From assembly GCF_005405925.1 (NCBI RefSeq), contig NZ_BJHV01000001.1:5270001-5334000 (forward strand): DNA of 64,000 nucleotides, given 5' to 3'. The DNA is from Streptomyces antimycoticus (GTDB lineage Bacteria; Actinomycetota; Actinomycetes; Streptomycetales; Streptomycetaceae). Each line of letters opens with the position of its first letter. Within the stretch, counting starts at the first letter, position 1. Made by a program: the position numbers and the translations under genes. The notes beneath the pieces are model-generated. The model was not told where the DNA came from. It made no database searches and saw only the letters and a list, made by a program, of their open reading frames with translations. Below, in pieces: positions 24,601 through 33,724 of this stretch.

Positions 24601-26211
24601 ATGAACTCCCCCCACGCGCCGAAAGTGGCTGGAATCGATCCTTCCCTCCCCTCGCCCACGCAAACTGCGGACCCCGTCCCGGACCCGGTTCCCCCGCCCC
24701 TGACCGATGCCAACTCCGGTGTCCAGGACCGGCTCGCGAGCTGGGTCTCGGATCTCACCACCCTTCATGAGCTCACCGAGCGGCTGGTCAGGACCGGGAC
24801 GCTCGACGAGGCGCTGCGTGAACTGCTGCGCGCGGGCGCGGCCCTGGTCGGCGCCCGGCGCGGGCTGGTGGCGCTCGAACCGGCCGATGGACTCGGCCCG
24901 GTGACCACCGTGGGGCTCGGCCTCGGCCACGCCGATCTCGGCCAGATCGAGACCATTCCCCGCGGCTCCGCCTCCGCCGGTCATCTCCTCGACGGGCTGC
25001 CCGAGCCGGGTGGTGAGCGGCGTGCCGATGTGACCCACCCCGATATCGCCGGCGAGGCCGACCTCGACCCGCGCCACCGCGAGGTGGCCGCACGGCTCGG
25101 CTTCGCCGCGAGCTACGCGGTGCCGCTGGACCCGTTCCGGGCCACCCCCTGTACCGCGCCCGGCCTTACCGCCATCCCCGCGCCCGCCCCCGACGCGGAC
25201 GGGTCCGGCACCGGATCCCCGGCAGGCGCGGGCGACCGTCCGGCCCCCGGCGCGCCCGGCACCGGCCACGGACGCGATGCCGCACCGGCCGCCGCGGCCC
25301 CGCCCGGGATCGCCGCCGCCATGGGCGCCGGCGGGCCCTCCGGGCGGCTCGGCGGAGCCGCCTGGCTCTACGACGAGCCCGCCGAGCCCGGGGAGCGCCA
25401 GCGCCATCTCGTGGGCCTGTACTGCCAGTACGCCGCCGCGCACATCGCCCGGCTGATCGAGCTGTCCCGCGCCCGCGCCGTCGTCGCGACCGTCCAGGAG
25501 GAGCTGCTGCCCACCCGGCTGCCCCGGGTCCCCGGGGTGCGTCTGGCCGTTCGCCACCACCCCGGTCCGCACGGCGGCGGGGACTGGTACGACGCGCTGC
25601 CGCTGCCGGACGGGGCGCTCGGGCTCTCGGTGGGCGGGGTCACCGGTTCCGGGCCGAGCGCCGTGGTCGCGATGGGGCGGCTGCGGGCCTCGCTGCGGGC
25701 GTATGCGGTGATGGAGGGCGAGGACCCGGTCGCCGTCCTGTCCGATCTGGAGCTGCTGCTGCGGCTCACCGAGCCCGCCCGCTCCGCGACCGCCCTCTTC
25801 GCCTACTGCGAGCCCGGCACGCGCAAGGTGGTCCTGGCCGGGGCCGGGCACTGCCCGCCGCTGCTCACCGGGGAGCGGCGCACCGAGTTCGTGGAGACCA
25901 CCCTGTCCGCGCCGCTGGGGATGCTCTCGTGCTGGGAGGCGCCCAGCGTCGAGATCGAACCGTCGTCCGGGGAGACGCTCCTCTTCTACAGCGACGGGCT
26001 GCTCCATCGCACCGGTGAGCCGATGGACCGGGCCTTCACCCGGCTGCACACGGCCGCGGCGAGCGCGCCCAAGGGCGTCCGGGGCGACCCGGACGCCTTC
26101 GCCGACCATGTGCTCCGTACGGTCCTCCCCGACGGCCCGGCGGCCCCCGTGGGGCGGCCCTCGGAGGACGGCACCGAGGACCTCGTCCTGCTCGTGGCCC
26201 ACTTCGACTGA
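24601..26211 (+). CDS. GAF/SpoIIE-type PP2C protein phosphatase
   Basis: The 536-residue protein has a Pro-rich N-terminus, a GAF-like sensory region (about 45-250) interrupted by a low-complexity Ala/Pro/Gly insert, and a C-terminal SpoIIE-type PP2C domain (about 295-536). Phosphatase motifs are LAVRHHPGPHGGGDWYDALP with the metal-binding Asp, VAMGRLRASLRAYA, LVLAGAGHCPPLL-like FAYCEPGTRKVVLAGAGHCP and LLFYSDGLLHR. The residue usually Asp in the GDVxGxG motif reads SVGGVTGSG, so one metal ligand is replaced by Gly. Such phosphatases dephosphorylate anti-anti-sigma factors and pair with RsbW-like kinases, two of which are in this window. Confidence 0.88.
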   Translation: MNSPHAPKVAGIDPSLPSPTQTADPVPDPVPPPLTDANSGVQDRLASWVSDLTTLHELTERLVRTGTLDEALRELLRAGAALVGARRGLVALEPADGLGPVTTVGLGLGHADLGQIETIPRGSASAGHLLDGLPEPGGERRADVTHPDIAGEADLDPRHREVAARLGFAASYAVPLDPFRATPCTAPGLTAIPAPAPDADGSGTGSPAGAGDRPAPGAPGTGHGRDAAPAAAAPPGIAAAMGAGGPSGRLGGAAWLYDEPAEPGERQRHLVGLYCQYAAAHIARLIELSRARAVVATVQEELLPTRLPRVPGVRLAVRHHPGPHGGGDWYDALPLPDGALGLSVGGVTGSGPSAVVAMGRLRASLRAYAVMEGEDPVAVLSDLELLLRLTEPARSATALFAYCEPGTRKVVLAGAGHCPPLLTGERRTEFVETTLSAPLGMLSCWEAPSVEIEPSSGETLLFYSDGLLHRTGEPMDRAFTRLHTAAASAPKGVRGDPDAFADHVLRTVLPDGPAAPVGRPSEDGTEDLVLLVAHFD

Positions 26212-26216
26212 GGCGC

Positions 26217-26288
26217 GAGTTCGGCTGAAGCTCGAGTTCGGCTGGGGCTCGAGTTCGGCTGAGGCGCGAGCTCGGCTGAGGCTCGAGG
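26217..26288. repeat. 17-bp tandem repeat, about four copies
   Basis: Units of the type GAGTTCGGCTGAGGCTC start at 26217, 26234, 26251 and 26268 with a partial fifth at 26285. They lie between the phosphatase stop and the pepP start and encode nothing recognisable. Confidence 0.9.
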
Positions 26289-26394
26289 GGGACCACGGCG
26301 CCCGCTGGAGCCGTGGTCGCCCCGCGCTGCGGGCCCTCCCTGCCGTCGCGCCCCCGCACATACGATGGGTGGGGTCCAGTTCGAGGAGGAAGAC

Positions 26395-27861
26395 GTGACC
26401 GAGGAGCCCACTCCCGAAGCCCCGGAGAACCCGGAAGGCGAGGAGCCCATCAAGCAGCGGAAGAACGGCCTCTACCCAGGCGTTTCCGACGAGCTTGCGG
26501 CGAACATGCAGTCCGGTTGGGCGGACACCGAGCTGCACGACCTGGAGCCCGTCGAGCAGGCTCCGCACACCGCCCGCCGCCGCGCCGCGCTCTCCGCGCG
26601 CTTCCCGGGCGACCGTCTGGTCATCCCCGCGGGCAATCTCCGCACCCGCTCCAACGACACGGACTACGGCTTCCGCGCCTCGACCGAGTACGCGTACCTC
26701 ACCGGCGACCAGACCGAGGACGGTGTGCTGGTACTGGAGCCCGAGGCGGGCGGCGGCCACACGGCGACGCTGTACCTGCTGCCGCGCTCCAACCGGGAGA
26801 ACGGCGAGTTCTGGCTGGACGGCCACGGCGAGCTGTGGGTCGGCCGCCGGCTCAGCCTTACGGAGGCCGAGAAGCGGCTGGGCCTGGCCGCCAAGGACGT
26901 CCGCGAGCTGGCCGACGAGCTCAGGGCCGCGACCGGCCCGGTCCGTATCGTGCGCGGTCACGACGCCGCTCTGGAGGCCGCGCTGACCGACAAGGTCACC
27001 GGTGAGCGCGACGAGGAGCTGCGGGTCTTCCTCAGCGAGCAGCGCCTGGTCAAGGACGAGTTCGAGATCGGACAGCTGCAGGCGGCCGTCGACTCGACGG
27101 CGCGCGGCTTCGAGGACGTCGTCAAGGTGCTGGACAAGGCGCAGGCGACTTCCGAGCGCTATATCGAAGGAACGTTCTTCCTTCGGGCCCGGGTCGAGGG
27201 CAACGACGTCGGCTACGGCAGCATCTGCGCCGCGGGCCCGCACGCCACCACGCTGCACTGGGTGCGCAACGACGGCCCGGTCCGCTCCGGCGATCTGCTC
27301 CTCCTGGACGCGGGCGTGGAGACCACCACCCTCTACACCGCCGACGTGACCCGCACGCTGCCGGTGAACGGCACCTACAGCCCGCTGCAGCGCAAGATCT
27401 ACGAGGCGGTGTACGAGGCGCAGGAGGCGGGCATCGCCGCCGTCCGGCCGGGTGCGAAGTACCGCGACTTCCACGACGCCGCCCAGCACGTCCTGGCCAC
27501 CAGGCTCGTCGAGTGGGGCCTTGTCGAGGGCCCGGTGGAGCGGGTGCTGGAGCTGGGGCTGCAGCGGCGCTGGACGCTGCACGGCACCGGTCACATGCTC
27601 GGCATGGACGTCCACGACTGCGCCGTGGCCCGTACCGAGACCTATGTGGACGGCACCCTGGAGCCCGGGATGTGCCTGACGGTCGAGCCGGGGCTGTACT
27701 TCCAGCCCGACGATCTCACCGTGCCCGAGGAGTACCGGGGCATCGGCGTGCGGATCGAGGACGACATCCTGGTGACCGAGGACGGCAACCGCGTGCTGTC
27801 GGCCGCGCTGCCGCGGACCGCCGACGACGTCGAGGCGTGGATGGCCCGCCTCACCGCGTGA
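26395..27861 (+). CDS. pepP: Xaa-Pro aminopeptidase (aminopeptidase P family)
   Basis: The 488-residue protein has the N-terminal AMP_N domain and a C-terminal M24 pita-bread metallopeptidase domain. It removes N-terminal residues that precede proline. Metal ligands are visible: Asp in LLLDAGVETTT, Asp in ADVTRTLPV, His in HGTGHMLGMDVHD, Glu in TVEPGLYF and Glu in RIEDDILV. GTG 26395 is chosen because GAGGAGGA lies just upstream; an ATG ten codons earlier is in frame. A strong bidirectional terminator follows at 27893-27921. Confidence 0.93.
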   Translation: MTEEPTPEAPENPEGEEPIKQRKNGLYPGVSDELAANMQSGWADTELHDLEPVEQAPHTARRRAALSARFPGDRLVIPAGNLRTRSNDTDYGFRASTEYAYLTGDQTEDGVLVLEPEAGGGHTATLYLLPRSNRENGEFWLDGHGELWVGRRLSLTEAEKRLGLAAKDVRELADELRAATGPVRIVRGHDAALEAALTDKVTGERDEELRVFLSEQRLVKDEFEIGQLQAAVDSTARGFEDVVKVLDKAQATSERYIEGTFFLRARVEGNDVGYGSICAAGPHATTLHWVRNDGPVRSGDLLLLDAGVETTTLYTADVTRTLPVNGTYSPLQRKIYEAVYEAQEAGIAAVRPGAKYRDFHDAAQHVLATRLVEWGLVEGPVERVLELGLQRRWTLHGTGHMLGMDVHDCAVARTETYVDGTLEPGMCLTVEPGLYFQPDDLTVPEEYRGIGVRIEDDILVTEDGNRVLSAALPRTADDVEAWMARLTA

Positions 27862-27892
27862 GGCGGCGGCTCATCGTGTGACCACGTGGTCC

Positions 27893-27921
27893 TGTGGGGA
27901 GCGGCGGCGCCGCTCCCCACA
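27893..27921. terminator. Bidirectional terminator
   Basis: Arms TGTGGGGAGCGGC and GCCGCTCCCCACA form a perfect 13-bp stem with a 3-base loop between the converging pepP and ahpD-like genes. Confidence 0.85.
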
Positions 27922-27929
27922 GTCCGTTC

Positions 27930-28441
27930 TCAGCCCTGCCCCGGACCCTTGCGGGTGGTCACCGCGATCCGGTTCCAGGAGTTGATCGTGAAGATGAGGG
28001 CGATGAGCTGGGCCAGCTCCCGCTCCTCGAAGTGCCGGGCGGCCCGCTCGTAGACCTCGTCCGGGACGCCGCCCGGCAGCAGCGTGACCGCCTCGGTGAG
28101 CGCCAGGGCGGCCTGCTCCTTCTCGGTGTAGAACCCGCCCTTACCGGCCTCCTCCTAGACCCCCACCAGGGCGATGCGCTCATCGCTCTCGCCCGCCTTA
28201 TGGGCGTCGGTGGTGTGCATATGGAGGCAGTAGGCGCAGTTGTTGAGCTGGGAGGAGCGGATCTGCACCAGCTCCACCAGGGCCGGGTCCAGGCCCTCGC
28301 GGGCGGCCGCGTCCAGGCTGATCAGCGCCTTGAACGCCTTGGGGCGGCCTTCGCGAAGTCGACCCGTCCGGTCTGCCGCGTCGCCGTCGCCGCTGTGGTC
28401 GTCGTCTGGACCGTCGTCGCTGTCGCTGTCGTTGTCGTCAT
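27930..28441 (-). pseudogene. AhpD/carboxymuconolactone decarboxylase-family gene, broken
   Basis: On the minus strand ATG 28441 opens a Thr/Ala-rich start followed by GRVDFAKAAP. One base is then missing in a C run near 28361-28364. The other frame continues with ALISLDAAAREGLDPALVEL and SSQLNNCAYCLHMHTTDAHK, which holds the peroxidatic Cys-x-x-Cys and His of AhpD-like proteins. An in-frame TAG follows in LVGV-stop-EEAGKG, where Trp (TGG) is expected, and the rest runs to IFTINSWNRIAV and the stop at 27930. The missing base may be an assembly error, but the amber codon is a second lesion. The gene is divergent from MocR, its probable regulator. Confidence 0.8.
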
Positions 28442-28466
28442 GGGAATGAAATTAGGCCGCTAAGCG

Positions 28467-28480
28467 ACCCTCTGTAGGGT
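28467..28480. promoter_or_regulatory. Small palindrome in the MocR/ahpD divergent promoter
   Basis: Arms ACCCT and AGGGT enclose CTGT, directly upstream of the MocR ATG and between the two divergent starts. It is a candidate MocR or RNA polymerase control site. The arms are short, so confidence is low. Confidence 0.35.
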
Positions 28481-28488
28481 GCATTTCC

Positions 28489-30027
28489 ATGGCGGATTCA
28501 TGGGTCAATTCGGCGGAGATCCTCGGCAGTGACCTCCATCTGGAGCTCGCCCGCGCGGGCAGCCGCAGGACCGCGCTGATGGCCGCGCTGCGCGAGGCCA
28601 TCCGCGACGGCCGGCTCGCCCCGGACACCCGGCTGCCGCCTTACCGCTCCCTCGCCGCCGACCTGGGCATCGCCCGGAACACGGTCGCCGACGCCTATGC
28701 CGAGCTGGTCGCCGAGGGCTGGCTCACCGCCCGCCAGGGCTCCGGAACCCGGGTGGCGCCCCGCCCCGCACCGCCCCCGCCCCGGCGGCGCACGCCCGGC
28801 CGGGGGCCCGGCGGGCGGTCGGCCGGGGCGAGCGGCGGCCCTCGCGCGCGCCGGCCCGCCCCGCGACCGGTGCACAACCTGCTGCAGGGCCAGCCGGACG
28901 CCGCCGCCTTCCCCCGCACCGCCTGGCTCGCCTCGGCCCGCCGCGCGCTGACCGCCGCGCCGCATGAGGCGTTCGGCCCCGGTGATCCGCGCGGCCGCCC
29001 GGAGCTGCGCCGCGCCCTGGCCGACTACCTCGCCCGCGCCCGCGGCGTCCGTACCGACCCCGGACGGATCGTCGTCTGCTCGGGCTTCGCGCACGCCCTG
29101 CAGCTGCTGAGCGGCACCCGGCTGCTGCGTCCCCGGATGGCCGTCGAGTCCTACGGCCTGGCCTTCCACCGCTCGCTGCTGAGCTCCGCCGGGATCCGCA
29201 CGATCCCCCTTCCGCTGGACGCCGATGGCGCCCTTACGGATGGACTGACCGCCCTCGACGGCCTACGGGCGGCCCTGCTCACCCCCGCCCACCAGTTCCC
29301 CACCGGCGGTCCGCTGCACCCCGAGCGGCGGGCCGCGGCCGTCGCCTGGGCGCGGGAGAGCGGCGGTCTGGTCCTGGAGGACGACTACGACGGGGAGTTC
29401 CGCTACGACCGCCGTCCGGTGGGCGCCGTCCAGGGCCTCGACCCCGACCGGGTGCTCTACCTCGGCTCGGTCAGCAAGAGCCTCTCCCCGGCCCTGCGGC
29501 TGGGCTGGATGGTCCTGCCGGACCAGCTGGTCGACCGCGTGCTGGCCGCCAAGGGGGAGCGCGAGGGCTGGACCGGCGTCGTCGACCAGCTGACCCTCGC
29601 GGACTTCATCGAATCGGGCGGATACGACGGCCATGTGCGCCGTATGCGCCAGCACTACCGCCGTCGGCGCGATCAGCTCGTCGCCACCCTCGCCGAACGC
29701 GCGCCCCATGTCCGCGTCTCGGGGATCGCGGCCGGTCTGCACGCGGTGCTGGAGCTACCGCCCGGCACCGAGCGGTCCGCCCTGCGCGCCGCCGCCTGGC
29801 AGGGGCTGGCGCTCGACGGCCTCGGCGGCTACCGCCACCCGGACGCCACCACACCCCACCCCGACGGGCTCGTGGTGGGCTACGCGACCCCGCCCGAGCA
29901 CTCCTTCGCGGGAGCGCTGGACGCGCTGTGCCGTGCCCTGCCGCCCGAGGCGACCGAGGCGACCGAGGCGACCGAGGCGACCGAGGCGACCGAACAAACC
30001 GACCAGACCGACCGGACGGCCACCTGA
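28489..30027 (+). CDS. MocR-type GntR/aminotransferase regulator
   Basis: The 512-residue protein has an N-terminal GntR winged helix (RLPPYRSLAADLGIARNTVA, about residues 47-66), a Pro/Arg-rich linker and a fold-type I aminotransferase domain. The PLP-binding Lys is in YLGSVSKSLSPALRLGW and the Asp in LVLEDDYDGEFRYD. MocR proteins use PLP as a ligand and usually control an adjacent divergent gene, here the broken ahpD-like gene. The C-terminus carries five Glu-Ala-Thr repeats encoded by GAGGCGACC units (29947-29991). Confidence 0.92.
   Translation: MADSWVNSAEILGSDLHLELARAGSRRTALMAALREAIRDGRLAPDTRLPPYRSLAADLGIARNTVADAYAELVAEGWLTARQGSGTRVAPRPAPPPPRRRTPGRGPGGRSAGASGGPRARRPAPRPVHNLLQGQPDAAAFPRTAWLASARRALTAAPHEAFGPGDPRGRPELRRALADYLARARGVRTDPGRIVVCSGFAHALQLLSGTRLLRPRMAVESYGLAFHRSLLSSAGIRTIPLPLDADGALTDGLTALDGLRAALLTPAHQFPTGGPLHPERRAAAVAWARESGGLVLEDDYDGEFRYDRRPVGAVQGLDPDRVLYLGSVSKSLSPALRLGWMVLPDQLVDRVLAAKGEREGWTGVVDQLTLADFIESGGYDGHVRRMRQHYRRRRDQLVATLAERAPHVRVSGIAAGLHAVLELPPGTERSALRAAAWQGLALDGLGGYRHPDATTPHPDGLVVGYATPPEHSFAGALDALCRALPPEATEATEATEATEATEQTDQTDRTAT
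29947..29991 (+). repeat. 9-bp in-frame repeat GAGGCGACC, five copies
   Basis: Five perfect copies at the 3' end of the MocR gene encode (Glu-Ala-Thr)5 in a disordered tail. Copy-number change would keep the frame. Confidence 0.95.
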
Positions 30028-30059
30028 CGTCCTGAGTTCCTTGAAGGGCTACGACACGG

Positions 30060-30563
30060 TTACGACGCCCTCAGCAGCGCCCCTTCACGCCACTTGAGGA
30101 TCTTGTCGAAGCTCACCACCACCCCGCCACGCCCCGGACGGTCCCGGTAGCGGACATGGTCGGTGAGAGCCTCGATGAGAAAAAGCCCCCGCCCGTGCTC
30201 CGCCTGTGGCGGAGCCGGACTGCGCGGCTGCTGTGGTCTCGGCGCGCCCGCCGGACGCCGCTCGTTCCGAGTGCGGCCCTCGCGGCGGACGGTGCCGCGT
30301 CCGGCGAAGCCGGGGCCGGAGTCGGTGACCTCGATACGGCAGGTGTCGCCGTCGATATAGGCCGTGACTCGGTAATCCCCGCCCGTGCCGTCGCGACCTC
30401 CGTGCTCCACCGCGTTCGCACACGCCTCGGAGAGGGCGACCGACAGATCGTAGGAGATCTCCGGATCGACTCCGGCCGTCTCCATGGTGCCGAGGAGCAG
30501 TCGTCGTGCGAGCGGAACGCTCGCCGCCTCGCGGGGCAAATGGAGTGACCACCAGATGCTCAT
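30060..30563 (-). CDS. RsbW-like anti-sigma regulatory ATPase
   Basis: The 167-residue protein is a single HATPase domain of the anti-sigma factor type: N-box LSVALSEACANAVEHGGRDG, EVTDSGPGFAGRG and a Pro/Arg-rich loop before GRGLFLIEALTDHVRY. It probably binds a sigma factor or phosphorylates an anti-anti-sigma protein. It is convergent with the MocR gene (32 bases between stops) and has no cognate sigma gene beside it. Unlike the homologue at 20.9 kb it has no repeat tail. Confidence 0.88.
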   Translation of the reverse strand: MSIWWSLHLPREAASVPLARRLLLGTMETAGVDPEISYDLSVALSEACANAVEHGGRDGTGGDYRVTAYIDGDTCRIEVTDSGPGFAGRGTVRREGRTRNERRPAGAPRPQQPRSPAPPQAEHGRGLFLIEALTDHVRYRDRPGRGGVVVSFDKILKWREGALLRAS

Positions 30564-30764
30564 GCTCCAGCCTCCCGGCCGCGGCTCGACATACCGTTAC
30601 GTATTGCCTGGGTCCATGGTCCGTAAGCGTCTTATCAACGTGACTCCGCTCATTCGGCGGACGCGCTCGATGCGCGAACCGGTGTATGGGCCTGTCCTGG
30701 TGTGCGCCGGTACGCCCCACCCGCCGTAGGGAACGCGCCCTCCCAGTGGGATGATGTCGCCGCC

Positions 30765-31580
30765 ATGGCTTCCCCTGTCGCCCGTGCCGGCGCCGATCTG
30801 CGAATGCTGCGGGCCGCGGTCTTCACCGCGGTCTGCGTCGTGCTGTCCGCGGCGGGGCACGTGCTGGCCTCCTGCGCGACCGTGCCGCTGTGGACGGTGG
30901 GCGTGGGCTGCGCGGCGATGTTCACGGTGGCCCTGACGCTGGCCGGGCGGGAGCGGTCGCTGCCCGGGATAGCGGCCCTGCTGGCCATCGGGCAGCTCGC
31001 GCTGCACGCCCTCTTCGCGCTCGGGCAGCACCGGGCGACGGCCGCCGAGGAGGCAGCCCAGCGGGCCGACGCCGCCCAGGGCCACGTCATCGGCCTGGCA
31101 GCCAGGCTGCTGTGCACGTCGGGCCCCGGACGGCTCGACGCCGCCACGGCCCATCGGATCGTCGCGCACGCGGGCATCGACCCGTCCGCCGCGCACAGCC
31201 CGCACACCATGCCGTCGTCCGCCGCCCCGGCGGAGCAGGCGGCCGGGATGGCCGGCCTGCTGCCGTCGCTGCCCATGACCCTGGGCCATCTGCTCGCCGC
31301 GCTCGCCATCGGCTGGCTGCTGCGCCGGGGCGAGATGGCCGTATGGCGGGCGGTGCGGCTGTCGGTGGACGGGGCGCGCGGGGTCGCGGAGGCCGCGCTC
31401 GTACGGGCGCTGCGCGCCGCCCTGAAGCTCGTACGGGTGCTCCTGACCCCTTCGGGGGCGCCTTACGGCGGGCCGTGCCGTCCCCGCACGGCCGACCGGG
31501 ACGAGGGCGGGACGACGGCCCTCGCCCTCCAGCACAGCGTGATCAGGCGAGGACCGCCGGCCTGCGACCTCGCGGCCTGA
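30765..31580 (+). CDS. Hypothetical integral membrane protein upstream of the copper genes
   Basis: From ATG 30765 the protein has 271 residues with hydrophobic segments near 15-35, 38-57, 64-84 and 165-185. The region between the last two is rich in Ala, His and Met (HIVAHAG-like and PHTMPSS stretches), which could bind metal. I do not recognise a named family. The gene precedes ycnI by 92 bases in the same direction and is probably part of the copper cluster. Confidence 0.7.
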   Translation: MASPVARAGADLRMLRAAVFTAVCVVLSAAGHVLASCATVPLWTVGVGCAAMFTVALTLAGRERSLPGIAALLAIGQLALHALFALGQHRATAAEEAAQRADAAQGHVIGLAARLLCTSGPGRLDAATAHRIVAHAGIDPSAAHSPHTMPSSAAPAEQAAGMAGLLPSLPMTLGHLLAALAIGWLLRRGEMAVWRAVRLSVDGARGVAEAALVRALRAALKLVRVLLTPSGAPYGGPCRPRTADRDEGGTTALALQHSVIRRGPPACDLAA

Positions 31581-31672
31581 CCGACGCGACACTCCTCCAG
31601 CGGGACCGGAGGGTGGCCGCGACGTCGCCGCACGCGCGCCCACCTGATCATTCCTGTCCCTGGAGTGTTGAC

Positions 31673-32428
31673 ATGAACGCCATGCGTCTCCGCCGTCTGC
31701 CGGTCATCGGAGCCCTCACCGCGGGCGGCCTGGTGCTGCTCACCGCGGGCCCCGCCTTCGCGCACGTCAGCGTGCAGCCCGGCGAGGCCGAGAAGGGCGG
31801 CTACAGCACCATCAACTTCAAGGTGCCGAACGAGCGCGACGACGCCTCCACCGTCAAGCTCGAGGTGACCCTGCCCGCCGACCATCCGCTCGCCTCGGTG
31901 ATGCCCCAGCCGGTGCCCGGCTGGGACGTCAAGGTCACCAAGTCCAAGCTCCCCAAGCCCATGGAGATGCACGGCGAGAAGATCAGCGAGGCGGTCACCA
32001 AGGTCACCTGGTCCGGCGGCAAGATCGAGCCGGGGATGTTCCAGCAGTTCCCGCTGTCGGTCGGCCAGCTGCCCGACGACGCCGACCAGCTCGCCTTCAA
32101 GGCGCTCCAGACGTACGACGACAAGGAGGTCGTGCGCTGGATCGAGGAGCCCAAGGAGGGCGCCGCCGAACCGGAGAACCCGGCGCCGGTGCTCAAGCTG
32201 GTCGCCCCGGCCGAGGGCTCGGACGGCCATGACGCCGCCGCGGCCTCCGGACAGGGCAAGGACGGCGGCGCCGAGAAAGCCGGCGCCGAGAAGGCCGCCT
32301 CGGCCGACTCCTCCGACGACAAGGACAGCAGCGACACCACGGCCCGGGTGCTGGGCATCGTGGGCATCGTCATCGGCGCCGCCGGTGTCGCCTACGGCGT
32401 GGTTGTCAGCCGCCGCCGCTCCGCCTGA
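31673..32428 (+). CDS. ycnI: YcnI-family (DUF1775) secreted copper-associated protein
   Basis: The 251-residue protein has a signal peptide (residues 1-30) cleaved before HVSVQPGEAEKGGYS. The first mature residue is therefore His, matching the N-terminal His that binds copper in YcnI-family domains. The DUF1775 domain covers about 31-180, followed by a charged Ala/Asp/Lys linker and a C-terminal transmembrane helix (LGIVGIVIGAAGVAYGVVV) that anchors it to the membrane. GGAG lies upstream of ATG 31673. It heads a run of copper genes. Confidence 0.9.
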   Translation: MNAMRLRRLPVIGALTAGGLVLLTAGPAFAHVSVQPGEAEKGGYSTINFKVPNERDDASTVKLEVTLPADHPLASVMPQPVPGWDVKVTKSKLPKPMEMHGEKISEAVTKVTWSGGKIEPGMFQQFPLSVGQLPDDADQLAFKALQTYDDKEVVRWIEEPKEGAAEPENPAPVLKLVAPAEGSDGHDAAAASGQGKDGGAEKAGAEKAASADSSDDKDSSDTTARVLGIVGIVIGAAGVAYGVVVSRRRSA

Positions 32429-32570
32429 CCGCCGACCACCCGACCGTACGCGGGTACCGCCGGTGACCGCCGGTCGTGAACCGACCGTGTGATCCCGGCG
32501 CGGGCGGCGGACCCCGTGTCCGCCGCCCCCGCGCGCCACCGAACCACTTCTCTCTTTGGAGAACAGCTCC

Positions 32571-33233
32571 ATGCGCACCAAAATCCTGGCCCCCGCCATC
32601 GTCGCCACCGCCGCTCTCACCCTCAGCGCCTGCGGCGGCTCGGACAGCGGCGGCAAGGGCGACAACGCGGCCGCCGCCGAGGTCAAGGGCGGCCAGAAGT
32701 CGGGGCAGGCCATCGTCCTCGACCAGGCGAAGGCCAAGCCGGACCTCGCCCTCACCGACACCGACGGCAAGAAGTACGACCTGCTCAAGGAGACCAAGGG
32801 CCGGCCCACCCTGCTCTTCTTCGGCTACACCCACTGCCCGGACGTCTGCCCGCTGACCATGAGCAACGTCGGCCTCGCCGTGAAGAAGCTCCCCAAGGCC
32901 GAGCGGGAGAAGCTGCGGGTCGTCTTCGTCAGCACCGACCCGGCCCGGGACACCCCCAAGCGGATGCGTTCTTGGCTGGACGCCCAGGGCGGCACCGACT
33001 TCGTCGGCCTGACCGGCGACTTCAACACCATCGAGGCCGCCGCGCGGCCGCTGGGCATCTTCATCGAGAAGCCGAAGAAGGAGAAGGACGGCAGCATCAC
33101 CGTCAGCCACGGCGCCGAGGTGGTCGGCTTCTCGCCCAAGGACGACAAGGGTCACTGGATCTACACGACGAACGCCACGGCGGATCGTTACGCCAAGGAT
33201 CTGCCGAAGATCATCGAGGGACGGAACCCGTGA
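32571..33233 (+). CDS. sco: SCO1/SenC-family copper chaperone lipoprotein
   Basis: ATG 32571 follows GGAGAACAG and gives 220 residues. A lipobox LTLSAC marks Cys 20 as the lipidated residue. The thioredoxin-like SCO domain has the copper-binding CPDVC motif in FFGYTHCPDVCPLTM and the distal His in VSHGAEVVGF. Sco proteins deliver copper to the CuA site of cytochrome oxidase. In S. lividans, Sco also acts with the PCu(A)C protein and the DtpA peroxidase encoded next door, and this operon has the same order. The stop overlaps the next start (GTGA). Confidence 0.95.
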   Translation: MRTKILAPAIVATAALTLSACGGSDSGGKGDNAAAAEVKGGQKSGQAIVLDQAKAKPDLALTDTDGKKYDLLKETKGRPTLLFFGYTHCPDVCPLTMSNVGLAVKKLPKAEREKLRVVFVSTDPARDTPKRMRSWLDAQGGTDFVGLTGDFNTIEAAARPLGIFIEKPKKEKDGSITVSHGAEVVGFSPKDDKGHWIYTTNATADRYAKDLPKIIEGRNP

Positions 33234-33718
33234 CGGCGGCAGCCCCTGGCATTCCCGGCCTCCGTAAGGCGGCCGCCGCCGTCCTCGCGCTCGGTCTGTC
33301 CGCCGGGCTCGCCGCCTGCTCGGGCGACGGCGGCCGGAAGGGCGGGGGCGACCCCAAGCTGTCCGTGACCGGCGCCTATGTCTCCCAGCCGCCCATGACC
33401 GACATGGCGGCGGGCTATCTGACCGTACGGAACGCCGGTGGCGGCGCCGACGAGCTGACGTCCGTCACCACCCCGCTCGCCTCCGAGGTCACCCTGCACA
33501 CCACCAAGGGCACCCGGATGAAACAGGTGAGCTCGCTCGATGTCCCGGCCAACGACCGGGTCGAGCTGTCCACCGGCGGAGATCATCTGATGCTGACAAA
33601 CCTCTCCCACCGGCCGAAGGTCGGTGAGAAGGTCAGCTTCACCCTGCACTTCGCCACATCCGCCCCCATCGAGATCAAAGTCCCGGTCGAGCCGACGACG
33701 TACCGCCCCAAGGACTGA
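33230..33718 (+). CDS. PCu(A)C-type copper chaperone lipoprotein
   Basis: GTG 33230 overlaps the sco stop, so translation is coupled. The 162-residue protein has a lipobox LAAC and a PCu(A)C cupredoxin-like domain. The copper ligands are visible as His...Met in VTLHTTKGTRM and His-x-Met in GDHLML. It should carry Cu(I) outside the membrane and hand it to Sco or the oxidase. In S. lividans the equivalent is called ECuC. Confidence 0.93.
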   Translation: MTAAAPGIPGLRKAAAAVLALGLSAGLAACSGDGGRKGGGDPKLSVTGAYVSQPPMTDMAAGYLTVRNAGGGADELTSVTTPLASEVTLHTTKGTRMKQVSSLDVPANDRVELSTGGDHLMLTNLSHRPKVGEKVSFTLHFATSAPIEIKVPVEPTTYRPKD

Positions 33719-33724
33719 CACCCG

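Noticed and set aside
24427..27615. Long minus-strand open frame of more than 1000 codons opposite the phosphatase and pepP genes
   Set aside because: It is antisense to two genes with full domain matches. Long antisense frames are routine at this base composition, and the product has no recognisable domain.
28116..28183. A separate short gene inside the ahpD-like locus
   Set aside because: The protein landmarks (Cys-x-x-Cys-x-x-His, FTINSW) all lie in one other frame, so this is a broken AhpD-family gene and not a new one.
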